Below, piece by piece: positions 47,013 to 56,613 of a DNA stretch of 64,000 nucleotides. The position numbers and the translations under genes were made by a program. The notes beneath the pieces are model-generated. The model did no database searches. It had not been told where the DNA came from and was given only the letters and a program-made list of their open reading frames with translations. The DNA comes from Rhodanobacter sp. LX-99 (lineage in GTDB: Bacteria > Pseudomonadota > Gammaproteobacteria > Xanthomonadales > Rhodanobacteraceae), in contig NZ_JAHFVL010000001.1 of assembly GCF_018599185.1 (NCBI RefSeq), forward strand, positions 1,364,001-1,428,000, read 5' to 3'. Positions within the stretch are counted from its first letter, which is position 1. Each line of letters starts with the position of its first letter.

Positions 47013-48587
47013 ATGACGACCCGCCTCGATGGGCTGACAGTGACTGCCGTGCAACAGGTGGTGGCTGCAGGACAAGCACTGGACGCAGGCCGCATCGACC
47101 AGGCCAGCCGCTATCTGGCCAGCGTCACGGCGGCACATCCCGATCACCCGGAAGTGCTGCGCATGTTGGCCGGCATCCAGGGTATGCAAGGTCAACACCA
47201 GGAGTCGGTCCGCACGATGCGCCGCGCGCTGGCACAGCGACCTGGCGATCCCGCTTATCACAACACCCTAGGCACCCTGCTTGGCCAGGCCGGCGAATAC
47301 GATGCCGCCATCACGGCGCTGCGACACACCTGCGAGCTGCAGCCGGACATGGCCATCGCCTGGTACAACCTCGGCGTGATGCTGGTGCGCTCGGTGCGCA
47401 ATGAAGAGGCGTTATACGCACTGCAACAAGCTGTAGCGCTCGACCCCCATCACATGTCGGCACGAGCGCTGTTGGCCGACATGTTGCGCATGCGCGGTGA
47501 AACCGGGCAGGCCGAGACGGAGTATCGGCGGGTAATCGCGGAGCAGTCTTGGGCAGGCATGGCGTGGTGGGGACTGGCTGACCTCCGGACGCAGTGTCTT
47601 GTCGAGAGCGATATTCAGAAAATGCAGCAGGCACTGCGCGAACCACGGGCCAGCGACGACGACCTTATGGCGATCGGCTTCGCCCTGGCCAGGGCGTATG
47701 ACGAAGCAGGGCAATATGCGGAATCACTTGAGGCGCTCGCCTCCGCCAACGCCATTGCACATCGTCGCCGGACCTGGGATCGACGGGGCTACTCGACGGC
47801 GATTTCTTCGCTCAATGCGGCCTTTACGCCGCCCCCTGCGGGCGCGCCGCGGGGACTAGGTGAAGAGGTTGTCTTCATCGTCGGCCTGCCGCGCTCCGGC
47901 TCGACCCTGGTCGAGCAGATACTGGCGTCACATTCAATGGTGAACGGTGCCGGCGAGCTGCCCGACCTACCCCAGGTATTGGCCGAAGAGTCACGACGTC
48001 GCGGTCAGCACTTTCCGCGCTGGGTCAATGCCATGCGGCCAGCCGACTGGGAGCGGCTGGGCCAGCGCTATCTCGAACGTACTGCGTATTGGCGAAAGAC
48101 GCGGCAGCGCTCCACGGACAAACTGCCAGGCAACTGGATCTACCTCGGTGCGATTCGCGCGATGCTTCCCGGTGCGCACATCATCGGCTGCCAACGCGAC
48201 CCTCTGGAGACCTGTTTCTCTTGCTATCGCCAGCGCCTGGATAACAATGAATACACGCGAAACTTCGACGATCTCGCAAGCTTCTGGCGGGACTGCGAGC
48301 GCAGTTTGCGGCACTGGCACAACCTGCACCCGTCGAAGGTACTGATCCATGATTACGAGGCCATGCTGGCAGAACCGACTGCCCGCATTCGCGAGTTGCT
48401 GGAATTCTGCAATCTGCCGTTCGAGGAAGCCTGCCTGCGATTCCACGAGAACACGCGCGAAGTGCGTTCACCCAGCGCAACCCAGGTGCGCCAGCCATTG
48501 ACGGCGAACACTGCCAGAACGGATCGTTACGGCGCCCTGCTCGACCCGTTGCGTACCGCGTTGGGTTTGCCTGTATGGAGCAACTGA
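47013..48587 (+). CDS. TPR-domain sulfotransferase
   Basis: 524-residue protein with six or more TPR units in residues 10-250 (LDAGRIDQASRYLASVTAAH, GQHQESVRTMRRALAQRPGD, GEYDAAITALRHTCELQPD, NEEALYALQQAVALDPHH). A sulfotransferase domain follows: VFIVGLPRSGSTLVEQIL (PAPS loop 293-298), STDKLPGNWIYLGAI, IIGCQRDPLETCFSCY and VRQPLTANTARTDRYGAL at the end. CGGAG precedes the ATG at 47013. It is the first gene of a plus-strand pair. Substrate unknown. Confidence 0.9.
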   Translation: MTTRLDGLTVTAVQQVVAAGQALDAGRIDQASRYLASVTAAHPDHPEVLRMLAGIQGMQGQHQESVRTMRRALAQRPGDPAYHNTLGTLLGQAGEYDAAITALRHTCELQPDMAIAWYNLGVMLVRSVRNEEALYALQQAVALDPHHMSARALLADMLRMRGETGQAETEYRRVIAEQSWAGMAWWGLADLRTQCLVESDIQKMQQALREPRASDDDLMAIGFALARAYDEAGQYAESLEALASANAIAHRRRTWDRRGYSTAISSLNAAFTPPPAGAPRGLGEEVVFIVGLPRSGSTLVEQILASHSMVNGAGELPDLPQVLAEESRRRGQHFPRWVNAMRPADWERLGQRYLERTAYWRKTRQRSTDKLPGNWIYLGAIRAMLPGAHIIGCQRDPLETCFSCYRQRLDNNEYTRNFDDLASFWRDCERSLRHWHNLHPSKVLIHDYEAMLAEPTARIRELLEFCNLPFEEACLRFHENTREVRSPSATQVRQPLTANTARTDRYGALLDPLRTALGLPVWSN

Positions 48588-48667
48588 CAGGATCTGGGGT
48601 GACTGCGTCGAAGTGCATCCCTGCCGCGTTCGATGCTCGAGCCCGCGCATCGTAAGGTCGCTTTGCA

Positions 48668-50308
48668 ATGAATCATTCTACCGAAAGCGCTTCCGGCCAC
48701 CTCAGCCACGCTGACCTAGCCTTGGCCGCATACGATCGTCAATGCTCCGCCCACGCTCACGACGCGTTGACTGATGCTCTCACCGGTGCACCGGAGCCGG
48801 CGTGGCTGGAATGCGCCCGAACGCTGATTCTGCGTGGTGACGCCGAGGCGACGCTGGCCGTTCTGGACGCTGCATTGGCGCAGTTCCCCGCATCCAGCGA
48901 AGTACGGCTGGCGCTGGCTGGCATCGCGTTTCAACAGGGAGCAAGCGAACGCGCGGAATCACTGCTACGCAGCATACTCGATGATGACTCGGACTGCGTC
49001 GCAGCAACCTTCCAACTGGCGCGGCTGCTGAAGGAGCAAGGACGGATGCATGCCGTTGCGTCGGTGATTTGCGCCGGGTTCCGCCATGAGCGGCATGATG
49101 CCGAGCTGGTGATCCGTGGTGTCGAAATGCTCGACGACTGCGGCCGCAAGCGTGAAGCGGCAGCGTTATGCGAACGGGAAATCGCCGCGGGGTCCCGCGA
49201 CACCCGCCTGCATGCCTATGCGGGCATGCTGCTGACCCAGCTAGGTCAGTTCGAGCTCGCCCGCACTCGACAGGAATATGTACTCGATCACGACCCAGCC
49301 GGACTGGAATGGCATGTCCCCCTGGGCCTCACCGGGCTGCAGCGCTACACGGACGGCAGTCATCCCGACTTCGCCCGATTACGCCAGTATCTTTTGCTAC
49401 CCGATCTCAGCGAACAGGCGCGTGCCTCCGTGCTGTTCGGGCTGGGCAAGGCACACGATGACATTGGTGAGTACGCCTTGGCCAGCACCTACCTGCGCCA
49501 AGCAAATGCCATCGTCCACAACGTCAAGCGCTGGCCACGAAAACGCTGGCGGCGAAGCATCGGGGCAAGAATCGACCGCACCCTGCCGCCCCAAAAGCTT
49601 GCTGCATTCACGGACTGGACGCCTCTGTTCATTATCGGCCTGCCCCGCTCCGGCACTACCCTGCTGGCCGAACGACTGGCCCGACATCCCGATATCTGCC
49701 AGCGCGGCGAGCTGCCCTGGCTTCCCATACTGGCCGAACAGGTCGTCACAGGCGACGGTGGATATCGCGAGCGCCTTCAACGAGCAGCGACGACCTATGC
49801 AGCCCAACTGCGCCAGGATGATTCAGGCGCACACTGGATGCTCGATAAGCAGCCGCACAACTTCATGCATGTCGATTTGATCCTAGCGCTGTTTCCGAAT
49901 GCCCGCTTCCTCTATTGCAAGCGCCATGCACGTGACAACGCGCTTTCATTGTGGATGCAGTCGTTTCAGGCTGGAACGCAGGATTATGCCTATGACTTCA
50001 CCGACATCGGCGCTATTATCCAAGGCTCCCGCCGACTGATGAAACACTGGTTGACACGCTATCCTGATGCCATCCGCGCAGTCGAATACGAACACCTGGT
50101 CTCGGCGCCCGCAAGCGTGCTGCGCAGCGTAATGGACTGGCTTGAACTGCCGCCGCATGATCTGCTCTCCAGCGATACCGGTGGCAACTCCATCATCAGC
50201 ACCGCAAGCCTGTGGCAGGCTCGACAACCGATCAACACGCGGTCGCTTCACCGGTGGGAAAATTACGCCGCGTACGTGCCCGAGTTGCTCCAGCTTCCGG
50301 ACAACTGA
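48668..50308 (+). CDS. TPR-domain sulfotransferase
   Basis: 546-residue relative of the preceding gene, 80 bases downstream. TPR-like helices run from about 15 to 290 (AEATLAVLDAALAQFP, ERAESLLRSILDDDS, GEYALASTYLRQANAI). The sulfotransferase part has LFIIGLPRSGTTLLAERL (326-331), MLDKQPHNFMHVDLIL, FLYCKRHARDNALSLWM and WQARQPINTRSLHRWENY. No export signal. It converges with the next gene, with 16 bases between stops. The differing TPR arms imply different docking partners. Confidence 0.9.
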   Translation: MNHSTESASGHLSHADLALAAYDRQCSAHAHDALTDALTGAPEPAWLECARTLILRGDAEATLAVLDAALAQFPASSEVRLALAGIAFQQGASERAESLLRSILDDDSDCVAATFQLARLLKEQGRMHAVASVICAGFRHERHDAELVIRGVEMLDDCGRKREAAALCEREIAAGSRDTRLHAYAGMLLTQLGQFELARTRQEYVLDHDPAGLEWHVPLGLTGLQRYTDGSHPDFARLRQYLLLPDLSEQARASVLFGLGKAHDDIGEYALASTYLRQANAIVHNVKRWPRKRWRRSIGARIDRTLPPQKLAAFTDWTPLFIIGLPRSGTTLLAERLARHPDICQRGELPWLPILAEQVVTGDGGYRERLQRAATTYAAQLRQDDSGAHWMLDKQPHNFMHVDLILALFPNARFLYCKRHARDNALSLWMQSFQAGTQDYAYDFTDIGAIIQGSRRLMKHWLTRYPDAIRAVEYEHLVSAPASVLRSVMDWLELPPHDLLSSDTGGNSIISTASLWQARQPINTRSLHRWENYAAYVPELLQLPDN

Positions 50309-50324
50309 GCGGGCCCTGCAGGCG

Positions 50325-52154
50325 TCAAACGGGCGCATCCACCGCATAGCCCCAGTGATCCAGCATGGGCTGCAGAATAGGCAGGACGGGCACCAGCGCC
50401 TCTCGATAGCGTACCCATCGGTCGAGCCCCTTGCGGTTCACCGGCACGATCACTTGAGTGTAACTTGGTGTGGCGATATACCCCTTGTCGCGCGCGCGCT
50501 GATCGAAGTTCAGCATCGCAGAGGCATCTTCAAGGCCTATGAACTCGGCGATCTTGCGGGTCTGCCCCACCGTATCGGCAACCAATTCCTCGTACCGCGA
50601 AACGAAGACGTTGGGCTTGAACACCTCGACATGATCAAGCCAGCATTCCATCGCGGCGACGTAGGCCTTGGCCAGCTGAGGCAGCGATTCACAAGCCATC
50701 GCCAGTACGGTCGAACGGAAGTTCTGCATGTAGTTGCTCAGCAACACGTCACATGGGTGACGCAGCGCCAATATGATTTTTGCCTCCGGAAAGAGACGAT
50801 GAATCATTGGTAACCACAACATGTTGAGCGGATTCTTGTCCACCAGTTGTGTGTCCCATCGACGTGGAACCTTGGTACACACCATGCTTACGTAGGCTTT
50901 GCGCAGCTCGTCACAATTGCGCTGGTCGAGCTTGTACATGTCCCGTGGAAACTGGAATTCATGGTTGTCCAGTCGATCGGCAAGAACGTTGAAGAACGGC
51001 CGTTCGTCCATTGACTGCAGTTTTGGATGCGCATCCAGCATCTGTTCAAGCAAGGTTGTCCCGGAACGCGGGAACCCGACGATAAAGACGGGGGAGTGCG
51101 CTGCATCGGGAGCGCTGAGTGTCGGCCATGTGCGGTAGTCCTGTGCCGTCACCCGGCCTATCGCGGTCGGAATGATGGGCGCGTCCGGTGCGAAACGATC
51201 CGGCACAACCGCACGCATTTCCTCTGTCTGCAGTGCATGTGCCGACTCCAGCGCCTGAAGTGCTCCGGCGATATCACCGAGCTTGTCGCACACACCCGCC
51301 AGCATGAAGTAGTGAGTGTAGTCGTCGGTGGTGCGCGGCCCGGCGAGCTCAAGCATGCTTCTTGCGGCAGCGAGGGCGCCCCTGCGCGCCGCGAGCGAGG
51401 CACGCTGATGCGCGATTTCGAGGCGCACCATGTCCTCGGATGCATGCTGCCCGGCTTCGACCTCCCGCAACTTGGCTTCGGCCAGATCCAACTGGTTGAC
51501 CCTTTCATAGACGCTCGCCAGCAGCAGTTGCGCCTGCAGGTGCAACGGCTCCCGCGCCAGCAGCTCCTCGAGTAACGCCTGCACCGAGTTGGCGTCGCCC
51601 AGCATCAGTTGCAGCATGGCCAGCTCGAACTGCTCCTCCGGCTCCAGGGACAACCAGCCACGCCATGGCTTGAGCAGTTCGTCCACCCGTTGATCATCCC
51701 TGCAGGCGGCGCAGGCACGCGCCGCATGGATCCGGACTGACGGAGCATCTGGCTCAATTGCAAACGCATCCAGCAAGGTGTCTCGCGCCTCGACGAAATG
51801 ACGCTGTTGCAACTGCAGCATGCCCAGATTGAGCATCTGCTCGGTATTCTTTGGGTCCAACCGCAGTGAAGCACGGTACGTCTCTTCAGCCTCATCCAGG
51901 GCACCGGCATCTCGCAATGCGGTGGCATGGTTGCCCACATGCAGACTGTTTTCCGGAAACAGCCGTGCCAGCTCCGCATATACCGGCAGGGCTTCCTGGA
52001 ATTTCTGCTGCTGTTGCAGACTCAGAGCCAGTAAGAAAAGCAGCTCTTCATCCCCCCCATGCCGTTCCAGCTGAGACCGGGCGAGCTGTTCCGCCTCGGC
52101 AAGTTGGCCGCTCTGGAACGCGGCGAGAATTCCCTGTTTCGCTTGTGTCGTCAT
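50325..52154 (-). CDS. TPR-domain sulfotransferase, downstream of TonB receptor
   Basis: 609-residue protein. TPR units fill residues 5-320 (GQLAEAEQLARSQLERHG, FQEALPVYAELARLFPENS, LDEAEETYRASLRLDPKN). The sulfotransferase part has VFIVGFPRSGTTLLEQML (362-367), LVDKNPLNMLWLPMI, IILALRHPCDVLLSNYM and PVNRKGLDRWVRYREAL. The ATG at 52154 is chosen because AGGA lies just upstream. That ribosome site touches the T-tract of the receptor's terminator, so expression needs read-through or an overlapping promoter. Substrate unknown. Confidence 0.9.
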   Translation of the reverse strand: MTTQAKQGILAAFQSGQLAEAEQLARSQLERHGGDEELLFLLALSLQQQQKFQEALPVYAELARLFPENSLHVGNHATALRDAGALDEAEETYRASLRLDPKNTEQMLNLGMLQLQQRHFVEARDTLLDAFAIEPDAPSVRIHAARACAACRDDQRVDELLKPWRGWLSLEPEEQFELAMLQLMLGDANSVQALLEELLAREPLHLQAQLLLASVYERVNQLDLAEAKLREVEAGQHASEDMVRLEIAHQRASLAARRGALAAARSMLELAGPRTTDDYTHYFMLAGVCDKLGDIAGALQALESAHALQTEEMRAVVPDRFAPDAPIIPTAIGRVTAQDYRTWPTLSAPDAAHSPVFIVGFPRSGTTLLEQMLDAHPKLQSMDERPFFNVLADRLDNHEFQFPRDMYKLDQRNCDELRKAYVSMVCTKVPRRWDTQLVDKNPLNMLWLPMIHRLFPEAKIILALRHPCDVLLSNYMQNFRSTVLAMACESLPQLAKAYVAAMECWLDHVEVFKPNVFVSRYEELVADTVGQTRKIAEFIGLEDASAMLNFDQRARDKGYIATPSYTQVIVPVNRKGLDRWVRYREALVPVLPILQPMLDHWGYAVDAPV

Positions 52155-52163
52155 GGCAGTCCT

Positions 52164-52199
52164 GAAAAAAAGAGCCGCGCGATGGTTCGCGCGGCTCTT
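52164..52199 (-). terminator. strong rho-independent terminator after TonB receptor
   Basis: A perfect 11-base-pair stem (AGAGCCGCGCG) with a six-base loop, followed on the minus strand by seven T residues. It starts 32 bases past the receptor stop and ends 10 bases before the ATG of the TPR-sulfotransferase gene. Confidence 0.9.
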
Positions 52200-52230
52200 C
52201 AACATACAACTTTTACAGGAAGTTACTCGA

Positions 52231-55209
52231 TCAGAACTTGACCGTCACGCGAGCCCAGAAGTAGCGACCGATCAGGTCGAAGTCGCTCGGATCGGTGTTT
52301 GCGTTCAGCGTGTTGTTCGCATAGAGGAACGGCGGCTGCTTGTCGAACAGATTGTTCACACCGAAATCGACACGGGTGTTGAACGGCTCGATGTTGTAAC
52401 CCACCGAAACGTCGTTGTAGATCGTAGCGCCGTACTTAAGCACCACGCCGGTTGCGTTGCAGTGATTACCTTGCGGCTTGCCCTCGTAGTAGCACACGCC
52501 ACCCGGGAACGTATCCTGGCTCGGGCTCTTCGAACCGTTCTGGAAGCTGCCGATGTAACGCATGCGCCAGGACGCATCCCAGTTGCCCAGATTCCAGTTC
52601 AGGTAACCCTGCCCACGCCAGCGCGGGAACAGGCAGACGCCACCGCCACTGGGGCAGGCTGCAGCTTGCGCCGAGCCGAACGGCATGAAGTGGCCGGCAT
52701 CATGATAGATCGCATTGGCATCGCTACCCGGCGCCGTCTGCTGATCCCAACGCGACAGGTAGGTTGCATCCAGACCGATCGTGAAGGTGCCGAAAGAGAA
52801 CTGCGGCAGCTTGTAGCGCAGCGACATGTCCACGCCGCCCGCATCGGTACGGCCGAGGTTGCCGGTCGGCTCGATGATGTTGTCGATCTGCCCAGCGTTA
52901 ACGTTGCCAGCCGGGAAACGCTTGATCAGCGGGCAGTACGTGGTTTCACCGGCGTAGCACAGGTTGAGCACCGTCTGCGCACCAATGGTGGTGATGGTGT
53001 CGTTCAGGTAGATCTTCCAGATGTCCACGCTGGCCGACAGGCCCGGGACGTAGCTCGGCGAGTAAACGATGCCCCAGTCGAAGGACTTGCCCTTCTCCGG
53101 CCCGATCGGGATGCCCGCGTACTGGGCACCGGCCGCCACGCCCTTGATCTGCTGACCCGCCGCCACATCGGAGTTGGTGAAGCTGCCGTCAGTGGGCACG
53201 CCCACGCAAGCGGGGTTGCCGGGGGTAGTAATGCCGTTGCAGGGGTCGTTGCTGAGCTTCGGCGCGTCGCTCGCCGCTGCACCGAACTTGTCGAGGACGG
53301 TCGGAGCGCGGAACACGTCCGACACGGTGGCACGCAACAGGAGGTCGTTGATCGGGCGATATTCCACCGCGAACTTCTTGCTGTTGTTGGTGCCGAACAG
53401 GTTGAACTTGGAATAACGGTCGCCGATCGTGACGTTCAAGTTCTGCACACCCGGCAGATCCTTCAGTATCGGCACGAACACTTCGGCGTAGACTTCCTTC
53501 GAGTTGTAGCCACCCTGCAGCGGCGAAGCGCACTGACTGCCCAGCGTGCAGTTCAAGGTTGTTGGATCAATCAACAGCAACGGGTCGACCGTGCTGTTGG
53601 TGTACTCCTTGCGATAGCCAGCGCCAGCCGCCAGTTGCACGGTACCGGCCGGCAGATCGAACAAGCCACCGTTGACGTCAATGGAGTAGACCTTCTCGAT
53701 CCGGTGAGCGTTGCTGATCGCGGGAACGGCAGCGGCCTGCAAGGCAGCGACTGACTGCGGGTCAAACATGTTGAACGGATTGAACGGAACGCAGCCGGCA
53801 GCGCCCGAATCGCAGACCACCTTGCCAGTAGCAGGGTCGAGATGGGACGGCCCCAGATCGGCATTGATCTTGTCTGTGTTCGGCAGGCCACGGGTAATCA
53901 GATCCTGCGAGAAATGGCCATAGCTCATCCCGGCGTCCCAGTTCCAACTCTGGTCGAGGATGGTGAAGTCACCCTTCAGTCCGGCATGAACCTGATCGGT
54001 CGAGGTGCCATAGTTGGCGCTGCGGTTGCCGGCGGAAACCAGGCGCACGCGGAAATCGTTGCCGCCCGGTACGAAGTCTTGGCCAAACGGGTTGTAATAG
54101 CTGTCCTTCGAGATCATCGCGCCGTAGGCGGTGCCGTACAAGGCCGGCGCCAGCTGGAAGCCCGACGTCGTCTTGTTGTGATAGGCATCCATGTAGGCCG
54201 TCACGTGTTCACCCAGATTGTAGGTGCCGTTGACGAACAAGCTGGTGCGTTCCTGCGGGGTCTGGATCAGGTTGACGCTGGCGTAGTTGTATTTGTCGGC
54301 ATTGGTGAAGCAGTGGTAATCGGTCGCCGGGTTCTGACCGCTAGCGCCGGCATTCGCCACACCGTACTTGCAGCCCAGGGTTGCCTGCAGAGCGGCCGGC
54401 AGCTGGACGCGACCGTGGGCGTTGAAGGTCGAACCACCGATGTAGCTGGCGATCGGGGTGCTCTTGGTGCCATAGAGCGACACCGCGTTCTCGGAGAACT
54501 TGCGACTGCTGGCGAGGATCGCATCCGACTTGTTGTAGTCGATGCCGGCAACGATGCTGCCCTTGTCCGAAGTCTGGCCGAACGTAAACGTGGCGCCACG
54601 CGAGGTGCCATCGTTGTGGTCGGACTCACCATAGTTCACCGAAACTTGGGCGCCCTGATAATCCTTCTTCAGGATGAAGTTGACCACGCCGCCGATCGCG
54701 TCGGAGCCATAGACCGAAGACGCGCCGTCGGTCAGCACCTCGACGCGCTCGATCATGTCCGCCGGGATCGAGTTCGGATCCTGATTGATGATGCGCTTGC
54801 CGTTGATCAGCAGCAGGGTGCGCTGGGAACCGAGGCCGCGCAAGCCGATCGAGCTGCCGCCGGTGCCGCCGCTGTTGTTGACCTGCGGGTTGATGTTGCC
54901 ACCGGTCACCGCCGGCAGCTGCTGCACGATGTCGCCCAGCGTGAGCTTGCCGGTGGCCTTGATCTGCGCGGCATCAATGGTCACGACCGGGTTGGACGTT
55001 TCCAGGTCCACGCGGCGGATGTGCGAGCCGGTGACCACGACGGTCTGCAGTGTTTTTGCGTTTTCTTGGCCGGATTGATTGGTCGCATTCTGGCTGCCCG
55101 TATCTTGGTCTTGGGCAAACGCCGTGCCCGAAGCGCCTACCGCGATGACAGCACCCAGCGAAAGCGCCAGACGGACTGCCGAAGAAAGTTTCTTGACCCC
55201 AAGTTTCAT
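52231..55209 (-). CDS. TonB-dependent outer-membrane receptor
   Basis: 992-residue receptor that would import a large ligand using TonB energy. Signal peptide about 1-33 (ends GTAFA). A TonB-box-like TLQTVVVTGSHI and a plug domain follow (NPVVTIDAAQIKATGKLTLG, GSSIGLRGLGSQRTLLLINGKR, SIPADMIERVEVLTDGASSVYGSDAIGGVVNF). A 22-strand barrel ends in ARVTVKF with terminal Phe. Several Cys pairs occur in barrel loops (TLGCKYG, VVCDSGAAGC). GGAGG sits nine bases before the ATG at 55209. No substrate is evident, but sulfotransferase genes fill the neighbourhood. Confidence 0.93.
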   Translation of the reverse strand: MKLGVKKLSSAVRLALSLGAVIAVGASGTAFAQDQDTGSQNATNQSGQENAKTLQTVVVTGSHIRRVDLETSNPVVTIDAAQIKATGKLTLGDIVQQLPAVTGGNINPQVNNSGGTGGSSIGLRGLGSQRTLLLINGKRIINQDPNSIPADMIERVEVLTDGASSVYGSDAIGGVVNFILKKDYQGAQVSVNYGESDHNDGTSRGATFTFGQTSDKGSIVAGIDYNKSDAILASSRKFSENAVSLYGTKSTPIASYIGGSTFNAHGRVQLPAALQATLGCKYGVANAGASGQNPATDYHCFTNADKYNYASVNLIQTPQERTSLFVNGTYNLGEHVTAYMDAYHNKTTSGFQLAPALYGTAYGAMISKDSYYNPFGQDFVPGGNDFRVRLVSAGNRSANYGTSTDQVHAGLKGDFTILDQSWNWDAGMSYGHFSQDLITRGLPNTDKINADLGPSHLDPATGKVVCDSGAAGCVPFNPFNMFDPQSVAALQAAAVPAISNAHRIEKVYSIDVNGGLFDLPAGTVQLAAGAGYRKEYTNSTVDPLLLIDPTTLNCTLGSQCASPLQGGYNSKEVYAEVFVPILKDLPGVQNLNVTIGDRYSKFNLFGTNNSKKFAVEYRPINDLLLRATVSDVFRAPTVLDKFGAAASDAPKLSNDPCNGITTPGNPACVGVPTDGSFTNSDVAAGQQIKGVAAGAQYAGIPIGPEKGKSFDWGIVYSPSYVPGLSASVDIWKIYLNDTITTIGAQTVLNLCYAGETTYCPLIKRFPAGNVNAGQIDNIIEPTGNLGRTDAGGVDMSLRYKLPQFSFGTFTIGLDATYLSRWDQQTAPGSDANAIYHDAGHFMPFGSAQAAACPSGGGVCLFPRWRGQGYLNWNLGNWDASWRMRYIGSFQNGSKSPSQDTFPGGVCYYEGKPQGNHCNATGVVLKYGATIYNDVSVGYNIEPFNTRVDFGVNNLFDKQPPFLYANNTLNANTDPSDFDLIGRYFWARVTVKF

Positions 55210-55635
55210 GAAAGCACCCTCCCGATTAATTGACACCCTCCGATGGCTACTGCCTTGGACTGGAGATCCCTAGCCCAAAACCCCAACCTCGGCCTCCCCA
55301 AACCAATGAACCTCAGACTCACGGAATTCCCGGTCTGGTGTCGATACCGTAACAGGCAACAACGCAGTTTTAACACGCAGCATACCTGCCTGTCCCTATG
55401 ACTGACCGCCACTGCCTGTCCCGGATACCGCGGCGCAGAGCCAATCCTGTCATTGAACTTGATGCAGCCGGCCCGCTCTGATGCGTACTTATTACGCCTC
55501 ATTTACATACTGTCAACAAATTTTGTACTGTAAAAACTTGCGCTTGGGGATTGATTCAGTGTTTTGGCAGGCCGCTTCCAGACACCCGAAGGGAGACCCG
55601 GCCTCCAAAAAGCCGCTCCTGCCGCCGGATCGCGG
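55210..55635. other. leader of TonB receptor gene and 3' flank of AMP nucleosidase gene
   Basis: This 426-base gap has no gene. It holds a promoter candidate (55489-55516) and a long leader of about 270 bases to the receptor ATG. The leader has an 11-base direct repeat, CTGCCTGTCCC on the plus strand (55386-55396 and 55412-55422), 26 bases apart. I do not recognise a riboswitch class. Confidence 0.5.
55489..55516 (-). promoter_or_regulatory. sigma-70 promoter candidate of TonB receptor
   Basis: On the minus strand a perfect TTGACA (55511-55516) stands 16 bases upstream of TAATAA (55489-55494). The region is AT-rich against a GC-rich background. It implies a leader of about 270 bases. Confidence 0.55.
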
Positions 55636-56427
55636 CTATTCCACCTCTCCGTCCGCTTCGAAGCGCAGGTGTTTCACGCTGCGCCCGTTGCGGCGCACCA
55701 ATTTGAGGGCCTCGACGCCGATCTTGATGTGCGCCTCGACGAACTGCGAGGTGATGTTGCGGTCGCTGGCCTCGGTCTTTACCCCTTCCGGGATCATGGG
55801 CTGGTCGGACACCAGCAGCAGCGCGCCGCAGGGGATCCGGTTGGCGAAGCCGGCGGCGAAGATGGTCGCTGTTTCCATGTCCACCGCCATGCAGCGGGTG
55901 CGCCGCAGGTAGTCCTTGAAGGTGTCGTCGTGTTCCCACACGCGGCGGTTGGTGGTGTACACCGTGCCGGTCCAGTAGTCGTGGCCGAGGTCGCGGATCA
56001 TGGTGGAGACCGCGCGCTGCAGCTGGAACGCCGGCAGCGCCGGCACCTCCGGCGGCAGGTAGTCGTTGCTGGTGCCTTCGCCGCGGATCGCGGCGATCGG
56101 CAGCACCAGGTCGCCGAGCTGGTTCTTCTTCTTGACCCCGCCGCACTTGCCCAGGAACAGCGCGGCGCGCGGCTCGATCGCACCGAGCAGGTCCATCACG
56201 GTGGCCGCGTTCGGGCTGCCCATGCCGAAGTTGATCAGGGTGATGCCGTCGGCGGTGGCGTTCGGCATCGGCCGGTCGCGGCCCTGCACTTCCACTCCGT
56301 GCCACTGCGCGAACAGTTCCACGTAGTGGCCGAAGTTGGTCAGGAGGATGTGTTCGCCGAATTGTTCGAGTGGCGTGCCGGTATAGCGCGGCAGCCAGTT
56401 GGAGACGATTTCCTGCTTGTTCTTCAT
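55636..56427 (-). CDS. amn: AMP nucleosidase (short form)
   Basis: 263-residue purine phosphorylase-fold enzyme that splits AMP into adenine and ribose 5-phosphate. Seen: ITLINFGMGSPNAATVMDLL, LFLGKCGGVKKKNQLGDLVLPIAAIRGEGTS, AVDMETATIFAAGFAN (the MET motif of the family) and LLVSDQPMIPEG. It is shorter than E. coli Amn (about 480 residues) since it lacks the N-terminal regulatory domain, as in several other phyla. The ATG at 56427 is used; a longer open frame upstream has no conserved sequence. Monocistronic. Confidence 0.85.
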   Translation of the reverse strand: MKNKQEIVSNWLPRYTGTPLEQFGEHILLTNFGHYVELFAQWHGVEVQGRDRPMPNATADGITLINFGMGSPNAATVMDLLGAIEPRAALFLGKCGGVKKKNQLGDLVLPIAAIRGEGTSNDYLPPEVPALPAFQLQRAVSTMIRDLGHDYWTGTVYTTNRRVWEHDDTFKDYLRRTRCMAVDMETATIFAAGFANRIPCGALLLVSDQPMIPEGVKTEASDRNITSQFVEAHIKIGVEALKLVRRNGRSVKHLRFEADGEVE

Positions 56428-56613
56428 GATGGAGCGGTACCCGATTGCGTTACCCGCGACGCCACGCCGGCGAGATGCCAGATGAGGTCGCGCCATCTTA
56501 GGTGGCCGCCCCCGTGCCCGCCAGCTTCCGGCACCGCCGTGCGGCCAGCCGGCAAACACCGCCACCACGGCCCCATGCTATGTTTCGGCTGCCATTCATG
56601 ACCGGGGGATCAC

